DNA of 64,000 nt from Dyella sp. SG609 (GCF_012275375.1 NZ_JAAZQJ010000001.1:124001-188000); one strand, 5' to 3'; positions 1 to 9,445 are shown, numbered from the stretch's first letter. Notes: generated by a model not told the origin, from the letters alone. Made by a program: numbers and translations.

Positions 1-2538
1 CGCAACCACCCGGCGCTGGCCGGGCGCGTGCTGGCGGACCTGATCTACGTCGACCCCAGCGTCAACAACACCAGCATCGACGACGTGGTCGGCCACGGCA
101 CCTGGGTGTCGCAGGTGGCCGCGGGCAAGCCGGTGGGGCAGTTCGTCGGCGGCATCGCGCCGGGGGCGGACATCGTGTCGGCGCGCATCATCGCCGACAA
201 GGCGCCGACCGACGACGGCTCCGGCCAGGGCAACCGCGTCACCACCGCCGACCCGCTGGGCGCGATCAACGACGACCTGATCGCCAACGGCGTGAAGGTG
301 ATGAACAACTCCTGGGGCGGCCTGTACTGGGACGCCACCGCCACCGCCACCACGCAGAGCTTCCACGACGCCTACAACCGTTTCGTCAACAGCTGGGGCG
401 GCCTGGTGGTGTTCGCCGCGGGCAACGATTCCAAAGCCAACCCGAGCGACGTGGCGGCGCTGCCGGCGCGCGCGCCCGACCTCACCCGCGGCTGGCTGAC
501 GGTGGTGGCGGTGGACAGCAACAACCCCACCAAGCTGGCCAGCTATTCGAACGCCTGCGGCATCGCCATGAACTACTGCCTGGCCGCGCCGGGCAACCTC
601 ATCGTCACCGGCAAGGACGACACCGCCACCAGCACCAGCTACTACATCATCACCGGCACCTCGTTCGCGGCGCCGCAGGTGTCGGGTGCGGCGGCCCTGG
701 TGTGGCAGGCCTATCCGTATTTCAGCAACGACCTGGTGCGCCAGACCCTGCTCGGCACCGCGGCGGATCTCGGCACGCCCGGGCCGGACACCACCTTCGG
801 CTACGGCATGCTCGACGTGGGCAAGGCGGTGAACGGTCCGGCGAAGTTCGACTGGGGCGACGTCACGGTGAACTTCGCCGGCAGCTCCAGCTGGAACAAC
901 CCGATCTCCGGCGCCGGCGGCCTGATCAAGCAGGGCACCGGCACCTTGCTGCTGACCCAGCCGTCCACTTACACGGGCCTGACCCAGGTGCAGGGCGGCG
1001 TGCTGTCGGCGAAGTCGCTGGCTTCCGGCGTGGCGATCAGCGCGCAGGGCACGCTCACCGACACGCACGGCATCGGCGGCAACGTGGCCAATGCCGGCGT
1101 GCTCACCGTGCGCGGCGGCGACGTCAACGTGGCCGGCAGCTATCAGCAGATGAGCGGCGGCCGGCTCGCGCTGGAACTGGGCTCGGCGCTGCGCACCGGC
1201 GGCAGCGCCACGCTGGGCGGCGGCGATCTCTACGTGATCGGCGCGGGCTCGGGCTATGTCGCCAATGCGCATACCAATGTTCTGGTGGCGAACGGCGGGC
1301 TCACCGGCACGTTCTCGGCGGTCAACACCGCGTCCAATGTGTTCCTCAATGCGTCGATCAATTACGACGCCACCAGCGCCTGGCTCAACGTCACCCAGGT
1401 GCAGGTGACGGCAGTGCAGGGCATGAGCTACACCGCCGCCTCGATGGGCGCGGCGCAGCGCGTGGACGGCGCCTTCCAGCAGCTCAATACGCAGCTCGCG
1501 CAGAACGGCGCGGGCGGGCAGGCGGCGGCCTCCGGCTTTATCCAGGGCGCCGCGCTGCTGCAGCAGTCGCCGAACCTGGGCTCCGCGCAGCAGTCGCTGG
1601 AAAGCCTGTCCGGCCAGCTGCATGCGGCGAGTGCGGCGATGACCTTGCAGGCGATCGACGCCAGCACGCGCGCGTTCTCCGACCGCTTCGACGAACTCGC
1701 GCAGGCGCCGCAGGCCGGCGGCTGGGCGCAGAACCTCGGCTACCAGGGCTCGATGGCGCGCGCCGGCTACGGCAGCGTCGGCATGGATTTGAACGGCTGG
1801 ATGGTCGGCCAGGACCGCCGCCTCGGCCCCAATGGGTTCGCCGGTTTCGCGGTGGCGCAGATGCAGGGCCTGGGCCGCCTGGCCGAAAGCGCCGACCAGG
1901 GCCGCAGCCGCGCGGTCGAGGGCAGCCTGTATGCCGGCGTCATGCGCGATTCCTGGTATGCGATGGGCCGCCTCGGCATCGGCGGCTACCAGGAAAACAT
2001 GCGCCGCCAACTGCAGCTCGGCGACGCCACCACCGCGGTGGCCAGCGATACGCGCGGCCGCTACGGCGTGGCCTACGGCGAAAGCGGCTACCGCTTCGAT
2101 GCCGCCGGCCTGCGCGTCACGCCTTATGTGGACGTGCAATACACGCGCATCCAGCGCGACGGCTTCAACGAACTGGGCGGCTACGGCTTCGGCCTGAAGT
2201 CGCCGGGCCAGACCATCGAACGCTGGCAGGCCGGCGCCGGCCTGCGCGCGGCGCGCAGCTGGCTGGTGCCCAGCCTGGGCCGGCTGGATCTGAAAGCGCG
2301 GCTGTCCTGGCAGCAGTCGTTCGCCACGCGCGGCGACGTGTTCGACGCCAGCTTCACCGGGCTCAATCAATGGGCGCCGCTCGGCGGCATCGGGCTGGCG
2401 CGCTATGCGGGCCTGGCCGGGCTGGAACTGGACTGGCGCTTCTCGCCGCGCGGCGCGCTGCTGCTGGGCTACGACCAGTACTTCGGCCAGCGCGACCAGT
2501 CGAGCATGGCCACCCTGGCGTATCAGTACCGCTGGTAG
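1..2538 (+). CDS. S8 subtilisin-like autotransporter serine protease (5'-truncated by window edge)
   Basis: The reading frame is open from base 1, so the N-terminus (signal peptide and probably the catalytic Asp) lies outside the window. Two subtilisin triad motifs are visible: His32 in GHGTWVSQVAAG and Ser221 in GTSFAAPQVSGAAALV. The oxyanion Asn142 sits in VVFAAGND. A passenger-associated repeat (GLIKQGTGTLLL, TYTG, VQGGVLSA) follows near residues 305-340, the usual bridge to a type V secretion barrel. From about residue 573 to the end is an autotransporter beta-domain that finishes in an aromatic residue (YQYRW), as outer-membrane barrels do. The protein is expected to export its own protease domain to the surface. 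Family assignment is secure; substrate is unknown. Confidence 0.93.
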   Translation, partial: RNHPALAGRVLADLIYVDPSVNNTSIDDVVGHGTWVSQVAAGKPVGQFVGGIAPGADIVSARIIADKAPTDDGSGQGNRVTTADPLGAINDDLIANGVKVMNNSWGGLYWDATATATTQSFHDAYNRFVNSWGGLVVFAAGNDSKANPSDVAALPARAPDLTRGWLTVVAVDSNNPTKLASYSNACGIAMNYCLAAPGNLIVTGKDDTATSTSYYIITGTSFAAPQVSGAAALVWQAYPYFSNDLVRQTLLGTAADLGTPGPDTTFGYGMLDVGKAVNGPAKFDWGDVTVNFAGSSSWNNPISGAGGLIKQGTGTLLLTQPSTYTGLTQVQGGVLSAKSLASGVAISAQGTLTDTHGIGGNVANAGVLTVRGGDVNVAGSYQQMSGGRLALELGSALRTGGSATLGGGDLYVIGAGSGYVANAHTNVLVANGGLTGTFSAVNTASNVFLNASINYDATSAWLNVTQVQVTAVQGMSYTAASMGAAQRVDGAFQQLNTQLAQNGAGGQAAASGFIQGAALLQQSPNLGSAQQSLESLSGQLHAASAAMTLQAIDASTRAFSDRFDELAQAPQAGGWAQNLGYQGSMARAGYGSVGMDLNGWMVGQDRRLGPNGFAGFAVAQMQGLGRLAESADQGRSRAVEGSLYAGVMRDSWYAMGRLGIGGYQENMRRQLQLGDATTAVASDTRGRYGVAYGESGYRFDAAGLRVTPYVDVQYTRIQRDGFNELGGYGFGLKSPGQTIERWQAGAGLRAARSWLVPSLGRLDLKARLSWQQSFATRGDVFDASFTGLNQWAPLGGIGLARYAGLAGLELDWRFSPRGALLLGYDQYFGQRDQSSMATLAYQYRW

Positions 2539-2550
2539 GCAGGGCGCGGC

Positions 2551-2571
2551 GCCGGCGCGCGCTCCGCCGGC
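2551..2571. terminator. GC-rich hairpin between convergent genes
   Basis: GCCGGCG (2551-2557) and CGCCGGC (2565-2571) form a perfect 7-bp stem with a 7-nt loop, between the stop codons of the autotransporter and the convergent acyl-CoA dehydrogenase. There is no U-tract on either strand, so it is at best a weak or Rho-assisted bidirectional terminator. Confidence 0.35.
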
Positions 2572-2574
2572 GGC

Positions 2575-3732
2575 TCAGGACTTGCCGTGGAACAGCTCGC
2601 GGCCGATCAGCATGCGGCGGATCTCGTTGGTGCCGGCGCCGATCTCGTACAGCTTGGCATCGCGCAGCAGGCGGCCGGCCGGGAACTCGTTGATGTAGCC
2701 GTTGCCGCCCAGCGCCTGGATCGCTTCCAGCGCCACCTTCACCGCGTTCTGCGAGGCGTTGAGCAGGCAGGCGGCCGGGTCGATGCGCGACTTGCTGCCG
2801 TGGTCGAATTCCTGCGCCACCATGTAGGCGAAACCGCGCGAGGACTGCAGCGCGGTGTACATGTCGGCAACCTTGGCCTGCATCATGCCGAAGGTGCCGA
2901 TCGGCGCATTGAACTGCTTGCGCTCGCGCACATACGGCAGCACCAGGTCCATCGCCGCCTGCATCAGGCCGAGCGGGCCGCCCGAGAGCACCAGGCGCTC
3001 GGTGTCCAGGCCGCTCATCAGCACGCGCACGCCTTCGTTGACTTCGCCCACGATATTTTCGGCGGGGATCTCGCAGTCCTCGAACACCAGCTCGCAGGTG
3101 TTGGAGCCGCGCATGCCCAGCTTGTCCAGCTTCTGCGCGGTGCTGAAACCCTTCATGCCTTTTTCGACGATGAAGGCGGTCATGCAGCGGCTGCCGGCCG
3201 GACGCGGCGCGGTGCGCATGTAGACCAGCAGCACGTCGGCGTCGGGACCGTTGGTGATCCACATCTTGGAGCCGTTGGCGACCCACACGTCGCCGCGCAG
3301 CTCGGCCTTGCAGCTCATCGAGCCGACCACGTCGGAACCGGCGCCGGGCTCGCTCATGGCCAGCGCGCCCACGTATTCGCCCGAGCACAGCTTGGGGATG
3401 TACTTGCGGCGCTGTTCCTCGTTGCCGTTGTGGAACAGGTTCTGCACGCACAGGTTGGAATGCGCGCCGTAGGACAGACCCACCGAGCCGGAAGCGCGCG
3501 AGATCTCTTCCATCGCCACCATGTGCGCGAGGTAGCCCAGGCCGGTACCGCCGTAGGTCTCCGGAACCGTCATGCCGAGCAGGCCCATCTCGCCGAACTT
3601 GCGCCAGAGGTCGGCCGGAAAGACGTTGTCGTGGTCGAGCTGGGTTGCGCGGGGAGCAATCTCCTTTTCCGCGAAGGCGTGCACGCTTTCGCGCAACAGG
3701 TCGAGCTCTTCACCGAGGGAAAATGGACGCAT
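2575..3732 (-). CDS. ivd: isovaleryl-CoA dehydrogenase
   Basis: A full-length 385-residue flavin acyl-CoA dehydrogenase that oxidises isovaleryl-CoA to 3-methylcrotonyl-CoA in leucine breakdown. The family signature [12 protein letters not shown] and a C-terminal [17 protein letters not shown] are present. The position that carries the catalytic Glu in most acyl-CoA dehydrogenases is Ala here (IGAGTNE), while Glu245 in [10 protein letters not shown] sits where isovaleryl-CoA dehydrogenases keep their catalytic base. That pattern supports isovaleryl over short- or medium-chain specificity. The start ATG has a GGAAG ribosome site. The other leu/liu genes (carboxylase, hydratase, lyase) are not in the window, so it is separate from them here. 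Confidence 0.92.
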   Translation of the reverse strand: MRPFSLGEELDLLRESVHAFAEKEIAPRATQLDHDNVFPADLWRKFGEMGLLGMTVPETYGGTGLGYLAHMVAMEEISRASGSVGLSYGAHSNLCVQNLFHNGNEEQRRKYIPKLCSGEYVGALAMSEPGAGSDVVGSMSCKAELRGDVWVANGSKMWITNGPDADVLLVYMRTAPRPAGSRCMTAFIVEKGMKGFSTAQKLDKLGMRGSNTCELVFEDCEIPAENIVGEVNEGVRVLMSGLDTERLVLSGGPLGLMQAAMDLVLPYVRERKQFNAPIGTFGMMQAKVADMYTALQSSRGFAYMVAQEFDHGSKSRIDPAACLLNASQNAVKVALEAIQALGGNGYINEFPAGRLLRDAKLYEIGAGTNEIRRMLIGRELFHGKS

Positions 3733-3913
3733 CGGAAGCTTCCGGCAGAGGCGGGGGAGCCGGAAATGCTAACGCAGGAGCGGTGCCGTCCTATGGCGCA
3801 GCGCACCACGACGCCGTCGGGGGCGGCATCGGGCTGGAATAAGTCCGATTGCTTCTGTCCGTGAGGTGGATCACAGTTATGCAGAATAAGTGGGTGGGGG
3901 CACCTCAGGGACT

Positions 3914-4483
3914 ATGGATGTGAGAGGTTTTCTCGCGCTCCCGGCATTGCTCGGGGGCTTGAGCGCTTGGGCGAGCCGGCGGCTGCGCAGGGGAGTCTGG
4001 ACACGCGGCGCATCGGTGAGCATCGAGCTGGGCGGACTGCGCCTGCGCGTGCTGCGCCGGGAACAGCCGTCCGCCGCCGACGCCTGGCGCCGCAATCAAC
4101 TGCTGGTCGACGCCCGCTGCGAAGCGCAGGAGCGCGCGCTGCACGCGCACGGCACCTTGCTGTCCGCGGTGGATCTGCAGGCCTGGTGCCTGAAACTGCC
4201 GCCGCTGCTGGAAGGCGAGCTGACCGAACTGCATCTGTGCAGCGTCAGCGACCGCATCGGCCTGCATCTGCAGCGGCCGGTGCAGGAAGACCTCACCGCC
4301 GTGACGGTGGCCCTGGTCGATCCCGCGCGCGACGGCCAGACCCTGTACGACGCCTGGCACGCCGGCCGCGGCCTGCTGTTCCTGGTCACGCAGATCCAGC
4401 TGCAGGAATTCTTTGCACAGCTGGAGCGCGCGATGCATCGCTTCCCGGTGCGCTACGGGCACGCGCAGCGGCAGCCGGCGTAG
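3914..4483 (+). CDS. hypothetical protein
   Basis: A protein of about 189 residues that I do not recognise. It begins with a short hydrophobic stretch (GFLALPALLGGLSAW) followed by a basic RRLRR, then a soluble, Leu-rich region containing LPPLLEGELTELHLC and LFLVTQIQLQEFFAQLERAMHRF. Codon use matches the neighbouring genes. The start is uncertain: GTG at 3890, ATG at 3914 and GTG at 3920 are all in frame. An AGGGA at 3907-3911 is best spaced for the GTG at 3920 and is too close to the ATG. It is convergent with the aldo/keto reductase, with only 5 nt between the stops. Confidence 0.65.
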   Translation: MDVRGFLALPALLGGLSAWASRRLRRGVWTRGASVSIELGGLRLRVLRREQPSAADAWRRNQLLVDARCEAQERALHAHGTLLSAVDLQAWCLKLPPLLEGELTELHLCSVSDRIGLHLQRPVQEDLTAVTVALVDPARDGQTLYDAWHAGRGLLFLVTQIQLQEFFAQLERAMHRFPVRYGHAQRQPA

Positions 4484-4488
4484 CAGGC

Positions 4489-5379
4489 TCAGGGCACCGG
4501 GTGCCCTTGGCTGGCGGTCCAGATCGCATACCAGTCCTCGTTGCTCAGCCGCACTTCCAGTGCGGCTACCGCTTCGCGCAGGCCTTCGATGCGGCCGCTG
4601 CCGGTGACCGGACAGGGCCGCGAGGGATGGCGCAGCACCCAGGCGAAGGCCAGCGTGGCCAGGCTGATCCGCAGCCGCGCGGCGATCGCCTCCATGCAGG
4701 CGCGCACGCGCACGGCCTGTTCGTCGGTGCCGGTGAACAGCCGGCCGCCGCCCAGCGGCGACCAGATCATCGGCCGCAGGCCCAGCTGCTGGGCCTGGTC
4801 GAGCGTGCCGTCGTCGAGCGCATCCAGATGCAGCGGCGACAGTTCGAGCTGGTTGGTAAGCAAGGGCACGTGCCGATGCAACAGCGCGAACTGGCTGGCG
4901 CTGTGATTGGACACGCCCCAGTGGCGCACCTTGCCTTCGCGGGTGAGCGTGGCAAAGGTGTCGGCCAGTTCCTCCGCATCCATCAGGTAATCGGGGCGGT
5001 GGATCAGCACCAGGTCCAGCTGATCGGCATGCAGGCACTGCAGCGAGCGCTCCACCTGCGCGCGCACGTAGGCCGGCGTGGTGTCGTAGTAGTTGATCGG
5101 ATATGGCCGCTTGGCCGAACGCAGGCGGATGCCGCACTTGGTCACCAGCTGCATGCGCCGGCGCAAAGCCGGTGCTGCCTTCAGCGCCGCACCGAAGGTG
5201 GCTTCCTCTTCGTAGTCGCCATAGATGTCGGCGTGATCGAACGAGGTGATGCCCAGCTCCAGCGCCTGCTCGATCCAGCGCACGCGCGCCTGCACGTCGA
5301 GCTTCCAGCTGGTGAGCCGCCACAGGCCGGCGACGATGGGAGAGAGCTGCAGGTCAGGTACGGGGAAGGGCGATGGCAT
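4489..5379 (-). CDS. aldo/keto reductase, YdhF-like
   Basis: A 296-residue NADPH-dependent aldo/keto reductase. The catalytic tetrad can be read directly: Asp and Tyr in SFDHADIYGDY, Lys in LVTKCGI and His in LVLIHRPDYL. The pattern TSFDHADIYGDYEEEATFG and the pairing of INYYDTTPAYV with LDLVLIHRPD match the YdhF group of poorly characterised oxidoreductases. It lies 29 nt downstream of the FabG-like gene on the same strand and may be co-transcribed with it, but nothing in the sequence identifies a physiological substrate. Confidence 0.88.
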   Translation of the reverse strand: MPSPFPVPDLQLSPIVAGLWRLTSWKLDVQARVRWIEQALELGITSFDHADIYGDYEEEATFGAALKAAPALRRRMQLVTKCGIRLRSAKRPYPINYYDTTPAYVRAQVERSLQCLHADQLDLVLIHRPDYLMDAEELADTFATLTREGKVRHWGVSNHSASQFALLHRHVPLLTNQLELSPLHLDALDDGTLDQAQQLGLRPMIWSPLGGGRLFTGTDEQAVRVRACMEAIAARLRISLATLAFAWVLRHPSRPCPVTGSGRIEGLREAVAALEVRLSNEDWYAIWTASQGHPVP

Positions 5380-5408
5380 GATGGCTCTTTCGTTCTATCC
5401 AGAAGATG

Positions 5409-6137
5409 TCAGCACAAGCCGCCGTTGACCGCGAGCACCTGCCGCGTGATGTAGCCCGCCTCCGGACTCATCAGAAACTGCACCGCACCGGCCACTTCCT
5501 CCGGCGTACCCATCCGCTGCATCGGTATCGCCGCGAGAATCTCTTCCAGCGGCAGTCCGGCATCGACCATATCGGTATCGATCAAGCCCGGCGCCACGCA
5601 GTTGACGGTGATCCTGCGCTTCGCCAGCTCCAGCGCCAGCGCCTTCGCCGCGCCGATCACGCCGGCCTTGGATGCGCTGTAATTCACCTGCCCGCGGTTG
5701 CCGATCAGGCCGGACACCGAGGTGATGCACACGATGCGCCCCGGCGCGCGGCGGCGGATCATCGGCATCACCAGCGGATGCAGCACGTTGTAGAAGCCGT
5801 CGAGATTGGTGCGCAGCACCTGGTCCCAGTCTTCCTCGCTGAGCGCGGGAAACGCGCCGTCGCGGGTCAGCCCCGCATTGCACACCACGCCGTAGTACGC
5901 GCCATGCGCGGCGACATCCGCTTCCAGCGCGGCGGCGCAGGCGGCGCGGTCGGCGATATCGAACTGCAGCACGCGCGCCTGCCGGCCCAGCGCCTGGATC
6001 GACGCCTGCACCGCCTCGGCCTGGTCGCGCCGCGAGCGGCAATGCAGCACCAGCTCGTAGCCCGCCTGCGCCAGGCGCAGGGCGATGGCGCGGCCGATGC
6101 CGCGGCTGGAACCGGTGACCAGGATGGTGTCGGTCAT
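5409..6137 (-). CDS. 3-ketoacyl-ACP reductase, FabG family (aryl-polyene/xanthomonadin type)
   Basis: A 242-residue short-chain dehydrogenase expected to reduce a 3-oxoacyl chain carried on acyl carrier protein, using NADPH. The cofactor motif VTGSSRGIGRA is at the N-terminus. NAG appears in VVCNAGLTRDGAF, and the catalytic Ser, Tyr and Lys are in ITSVSGLIGNRGQVNYSASKAG. LTRDG after NAG and the C-terminal QVLAVNGGLC are typical of FabG-type ketoreductases, including those in aryl-polyene pigment clusters. The next gene upstream encodes the COG4648 membrane protein that often sits in those clusters, which supports this role. No ketosynthase, acyl carrier protein or exporter is nearby, so a house-keeping or stand-alone role is also possible. 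Confidence 0.82.
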   Translation of the reverse strand: MTDTILVTGSSRGIGRAIALRLAQAGYELVLHCRSRRDQAEAVQASIQALGRQARVLQFDIADRAACAAALEADVAAHGAYYGVVCNAGLTRDGAFPALSEEDWDQVLRTNLDGFYNVLHPLVMPMIRRRAPGRIVCITSVSGLIGNRGQVNYSASKAGVIGAAKALALELAKRRITVNCVAPGLIDTDMVDAGLPLEEILAAIPMQRMGTPEEVAGAVQFLMSPEAGYITRQVLAVNGGLC

Positions 6138-6192
6138 GCGTGGCTGTCCTCGATAAGCGCAGCGGCAACGATAGCGAAGCGGCGCGCGGCGA

Positions 6193-6741
6193 TCACGCCG
6201 CCTGCCGCAATACGCGCCGCCGCACCAGCCATTCGCCGGCGAACAGCGCGCCCATGGCCAGGTAGGCGATCAGCCCGTTGTACAGCGTCCACCAGCGCAG
6301 CGGCGCCCACAGCGTAAGCGCGGCCGAGGCCAGCGCATTGGCGGCGAAGAAGCCCATCCACAGCCAGGTCACCTTGCGCGTGTACGGCACGGCGGCGGCG
6401 GGCAGCTGCGGGTCCTGCACGCGGGCAATGCGTTCGATCATCGGCGGCCCGTAGCGCAGGGTCAGCCCGAAGGCGAGCAGCAGCAGCGCGCAGACCAGGG
6501 TGGGATACCAGCGCAGCAGCTGCGATTCGCCGCTGAGCGCCAGCAGCGCGCAATAGGCCAGCGCCGCGCCCAGCATCCAGCGGCCGCCCGGCTGGTTCCA
6601 CAGCGCCGGCGCGCGCAGCAGCCAGGCGGCGCCCAGCGCCAGCGCAAAGATCTGCGGCGGCACGTATCGCATGCCGGCATACACCAGGAAGGGATACAGC
6701 ACGCCGACGGCGAGCAGCAGGAAGGAAGTGAGTTTGCGCAT
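6193..6741 (-). CDS. COG4648 family integral membrane protein
   Basis: A protein of about 182 residues with several hydrophobic segments (LTSFLLLAVGVLYPFLVYAG, LALGAAWLLRA, LVCALLLLAFGLTL, WLWMGFFAANALASAALTLW). It keeps the conserved LVYAGMRYVPPQIFAL near the N-terminus and VTWLWMGFFAAN in the middle. Proteins of this group are encoded in aryl-polyene/flexirubin gene clusters, and their biochemical role is unknown. ATG at 6741 is chosen over an in-frame GTG at 6756 because the latter overlaps the only GGAG. It lies 55 nt upstream of the FabG-like gene on the same strand, so the two probably form an operon. Confidence 0.75.
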   Translation of the reverse strand: MRKLTSFLLLAVGVLYPFLVYAGMRYVPPQIFALALGAAWLLRAPALWNQPGGRWMLGAALAYCALLALSGESQLLRWYPTLVCALLLLAFGLTLRYGPPMIERIARVQDPQLPAAAVPYTRKVTWLWMGFFAANALASAALTLWAPLRWWTLYNGLIAYLAMGALFAGEWLVRRRVLRQAA

Positions 6742-6838
6742 GCGGCCGGTCGGCACTCCACGAAGCAGGCGGGGCTCGCCACCTCCGCGACTATGCGCCC
6801 GCGCGGTGCGCGGGCCGGCGGCATGCTACCAGAGGCGG

Positions 6839-8980
6839 CTAGCTGTCCCGCACTTCCAGCGCCAGCTCGGCCAGGCGCTCGCGCTGGGCCAGGATCAGGG
6901 CGAGCTGGCCCAGCACCAGGCGGGCGGTCTCGTCGCCGCCGGCATACGCGGGCATGGTCAGCAGCAGCGGCGCAGGTTCGTTCGTCTCCACGGATTCGGC
7001 CAGCTGCTCCAGCGCTTCCACGGTCTGCGCGCCGCAGGACTGCACGGCCTCGCGCGCATGCCCCGCGGCCAGCGCCTGCCGGTTGGCGCCGAGTGCCGAA
7101 AGCTGGCTGAGCAGCACGTGCGCCGCGCCCAGGAAGCGCAGCAGGGATTCGCCGCCGCGCCGGTGCCGGCCCGGTTCGCGCAGCATGTTGGAGAGCACGC
7201 CGCTGAGGTTGGCATCGGCGTTGTGGGCGTCGCGCCGCGCGATGCGGTAGGGCAGGTCGTCGCGCCGGCCGTCGGCGTACTGCGCCAGGATGCTGGCCAG
7301 ATAACGCGCATCGCAGCGCAGCGTGTCGGCCATCACCTGGTCCAGACGCCGCCCCTGCCAGTCGGGCAGCACCAGGTGGATGGCCAGCGCGGCGATCGCC
7401 ACGCCGATCAAGGTGTCGACCATGCGCGGCCACATCACTTCGTAGCCATTGCCCACCTGGTTGAAGCACAGCACCACGAACAGCGTGATCGCCGCGGTGG
7501 CCAGCGTGTAGCGCCGCTGGCGCGCGGCGAAGAACACCACGCCGGCCACGATCAGCAGCGGCACCTGCGCCGGCCCGAACGGCAGCAGCCGCAGCGCCGC
7601 CCAGCCGGCCACCAGCCCCGCCAGCGTGCCGGTGGTCCGCTGCAGCAGGCGCCGCCGCGTGGCGCCGTAGCTGGGCTGGCACACCAGCAAGGTGGTCAGC
7701 AGGATCCAGTAGCCGTTCTGCGGATGCACCACGCGCAGCACCGCATAGCCGGCCAGCAGCGCCAAGGCCAGGCGCAGCGCATGGCGGAAGCGGAACGAGC
7801 GTGGCGTGAACTGGATGCGGATGCGCTCCCACGCCTCGGCCAGGTTGCCGGGGCCGGGGTCCTGCAGGGCGCTTTCCTCGCCGGGCACCGGGCCGCTCGC
7901 CGGCTGCTCGCGTTCGAGCAGGGACTGGATCGCATCCATATTGCGCAGCAGCGCATCGAGCGAACGCAGCAGGTGCGCATCCGGCGGCGTGGCTTGGGCA
8001 TGCAGCGCCTCGATCGCATCGCGCACGTCGTCCAGCGCGGCGCGCGCGCCGTCGTCGACCTGCAGCGGCGTGCGCAGGCGCAGCGTCCGCGCGCGTTGGC
8101 GGCACAGGCCGGCGTGGCGGCGCAGCAGGTGTTCGCAGCGGAACAGCACGTCGCTGTGGAAGAACGCTTCGGCCAGCGCGTCGTACGGGTAGTGCGAGGA
8201 GCTGACGCGCTCGTGGATGTCCTGCGCCGCGAAGTACAGGCGCAGGCGTTTCGCGGTAGGGCCGCTGGGCCGGCGCGGGCCGATGCGGTCGATCAGGATC
8301 AGCCGCGTCTCGTTGAGCGCCTGCACCACTTTCTCGTTGCGCATGGCGAGCTCCTGCTGCAGGGCCTCGCGATCCACGCCCGGCAGCGGCGCGAACAGCG
8401 CCGCCTTGCCTTCGAGATAGCCGGCCAGCGCATCGAAAGTGCGCGCCAGCGCATGGCGCACCGCCTGCTGCGGCGACAGCGCGCTCCACAGCAGCGAGAG
8501 CAGGCCGTACCACGCCGCGCCGGCCAGCAGCAGCGCCGGTTCGCGCAGGGAGCCGGGATGCGCGCCCGCATCGGCCGCGATCATGGTGTACACCGACAGC
8601 AGCAGGGCGGAGCCGGCGATGGTCGCGTAGCGATGGCTGGCCGCGCCCAGCATCACCAGCGCGAACGTCGCCAGCGGCAGGCCCAGCGCAAACAGCACCG
8701 GATGCGGCAGCAGCAGCTGCACCGAGCTGGCGGCGACGGCATAGCAGGCCAGCGTCACCAGCAGGGTGGCCAGGCGGCTGCGCCAATGGTCCTCCGTTTC
8801 GGCCAGCGCGCAGGCGATCACGCCGAGCAGGGCGGGGATAGCGTCGGCGAAATGGCCATCCGCCAGGCAGTACAGCACCACGCCGCCAAGGCCGAGCAGC
8901 ACGCGCAGGCATTCGGCGAAACGGTCGGAGCCGCGGATGCGGCGCCAGGTGTCGGCGATGGAGGATGGGGCCAGGGTCAC
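6839..8980 (-). CDS. FUSC/YccS-family inner membrane protein
   Basis: A 713-residue protein with two blocks of transmembrane segments, one N-terminal (VLLGLGGVVLYCLADGHFA onwards) and one central (LALALLAGYAVLRVVHPQNGYW). Each is followed by a long cytoplasmic helical region. The YWILLTTLLVCQPSYGATRRR motif at the second block is characteristic of YccS/YhfK and the fusaric-acid-resistance (FUSC) superfamily. Relatives are proposed efflux or envelope proteins of unknown substrate. The frame stays open upstream to 9139, but that extension reads through a REP-like repeat (PSPLSRRGRG), so I place the start at the GTG at 8980. The ribosome site is weak. Confidence 0.82.
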   Translation of the reverse strand: MTLAPSSIADTWRRIRGSDRFAECLRVLLGLGGVVLYCLADGHFADAIPALLGVIACALAETEDHWRSRLATLLVTLACYAVAASSVQLLLPHPVLFALGLPLATFALVMLGAASHRYATIAGSALLLSVYTMIAADAGAHPGSLREPALLLAGAAWYGLLSLLWSALSPQQAVRHALARTFDALAGYLEGKAALFAPLPGVDREALQQELAMRNEKVVQALNETRLILIDRIGPRRPSGPTAKRLRLYFAAQDIHERVSSSHYPYDALAEAFFHSDVLFRCEHLLRRHAGLCRQRARTLRLRTPLQVDDGARAALDDVRDAIEALHAQATPPDAHLLRSLDALLRNMDAIQSLLEREQPASGPVPGEESALQDPGPGNLAEAWERIRIQFTPRSFRFRHALRLALALLAGYAVLRVVHPQNGYWILLTTLLVCQPSYGATRRRLLQRTTGTLAGLVAGWAALRLLPFGPAQVPLLIVAGVVFFAARQRRYTLATAAITLFVVLCFNQVGNGYEVMWPRMVDTLIGVAIAALAIHLVLPDWQGRRLDQVMADTLRCDARYLASILAQYADGRRDDLPYRIARRDAHNADANLSGVLSNMLREPGRHRRGGESLLRFLGAAHVLLSQLSALGANRQALAAGHAREAVQSCGAQTVEALEQLAESVETNEPAPLLLTMPAYAGGDETARLVLGQLALILAQRERLAELALEVRDS

Positions 8981-8997
8981 CCCACAAGGATACGGAA

Positions 8998-9112
8998 AGC
9001 CCCTCCCCCTCCGGGAGAGGGGGGAGGGTACGGGCAGCGTGGTGCGTCCCGCTCCGCCCGCCCCCTCATCCGCCTGCCGGCACCTTCTCCCGGAGGGAGA
9101 AGGACTCATCCT
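8998..9112. repeat. bipartite REP-like intergenic palindrome
   Basis: Two palindromic cores face each other. The left is a CCCTCCGGGAGAGG-type core around 9004-9030, and the right is CTTCTCCCGGAGGGAGAAG around 9087-9108 after CCCTCATCCG. The same bipartite arrangement recurs at 14389, 43869 and 50080, with a single core at 38976. This is a dispersed intergenic element of the REP type rather than a gene. Confidence 0.75.
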
Positions 9113-9305
9113 GGGAGGTTGAGGTAACAGGCAGCTCAAAGCTGGCCTCAGTTCTTGAACATCCTCTCGGCCACGGCACGTTGAAGCAGCCGCTACGTAA
9201 ACGCACTGATGTTTCGTGTAGACCCAGGTTAATCCGGTTACCGCAGCCGCCCACTGCTCCTTCTAGTCGCGTCGCGAGCCTTGGCTCTCAGGCCATTCTC
9301 TCTTT

Positions 9306-9343
9306 GGTTACTTTCTCTTTGGGCCAGCAAAGAGAAAGTGACC
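9306..9343. repeat. long hairpin element
   Basis: GGTTACTTTCTCTTTG (9306-9321) pairs with CAAAGAGAAAGTGACC (9328-9343), 16-bp arms with one mismatch and a 6-nt loop. A close relative with 15-bp arms is at 38675-38710. Apart from this hairpin and the REP-like element, I see no gene between 8981 and 9445. Confidence 0.75.
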
Positions 9344-9445
9344 CGGGCGCCGGCAGGCGTCCGAAATGCCCGCTGCATAAGCGGCCAAGTCGCGCCAACC
9401 GCACCTAGTCGCTACTGGATCCCGGCCTACACCAGAATGACGAGC

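Noticed and set aside
1-2538. Autotransporter as a pseudogene
   Set aside because: The missing Asp and signal peptide are explained by the window edge; the frame is open to a normal barrel end.
2587-3864. Long plus-strand frame over isovaleryl-CoA dehydrogenase
   Set aside because: Shadow frame; no family features, while the minus-strand dehydrogenase is full length with its catalytic motifs.
8981-9139. N-terminal extension of the YccS-like protein
   Set aside because: It translates the REP-like element (PSPLSRRGRG) and adds nothing found in the family; the GTG at 8980 is more likely.
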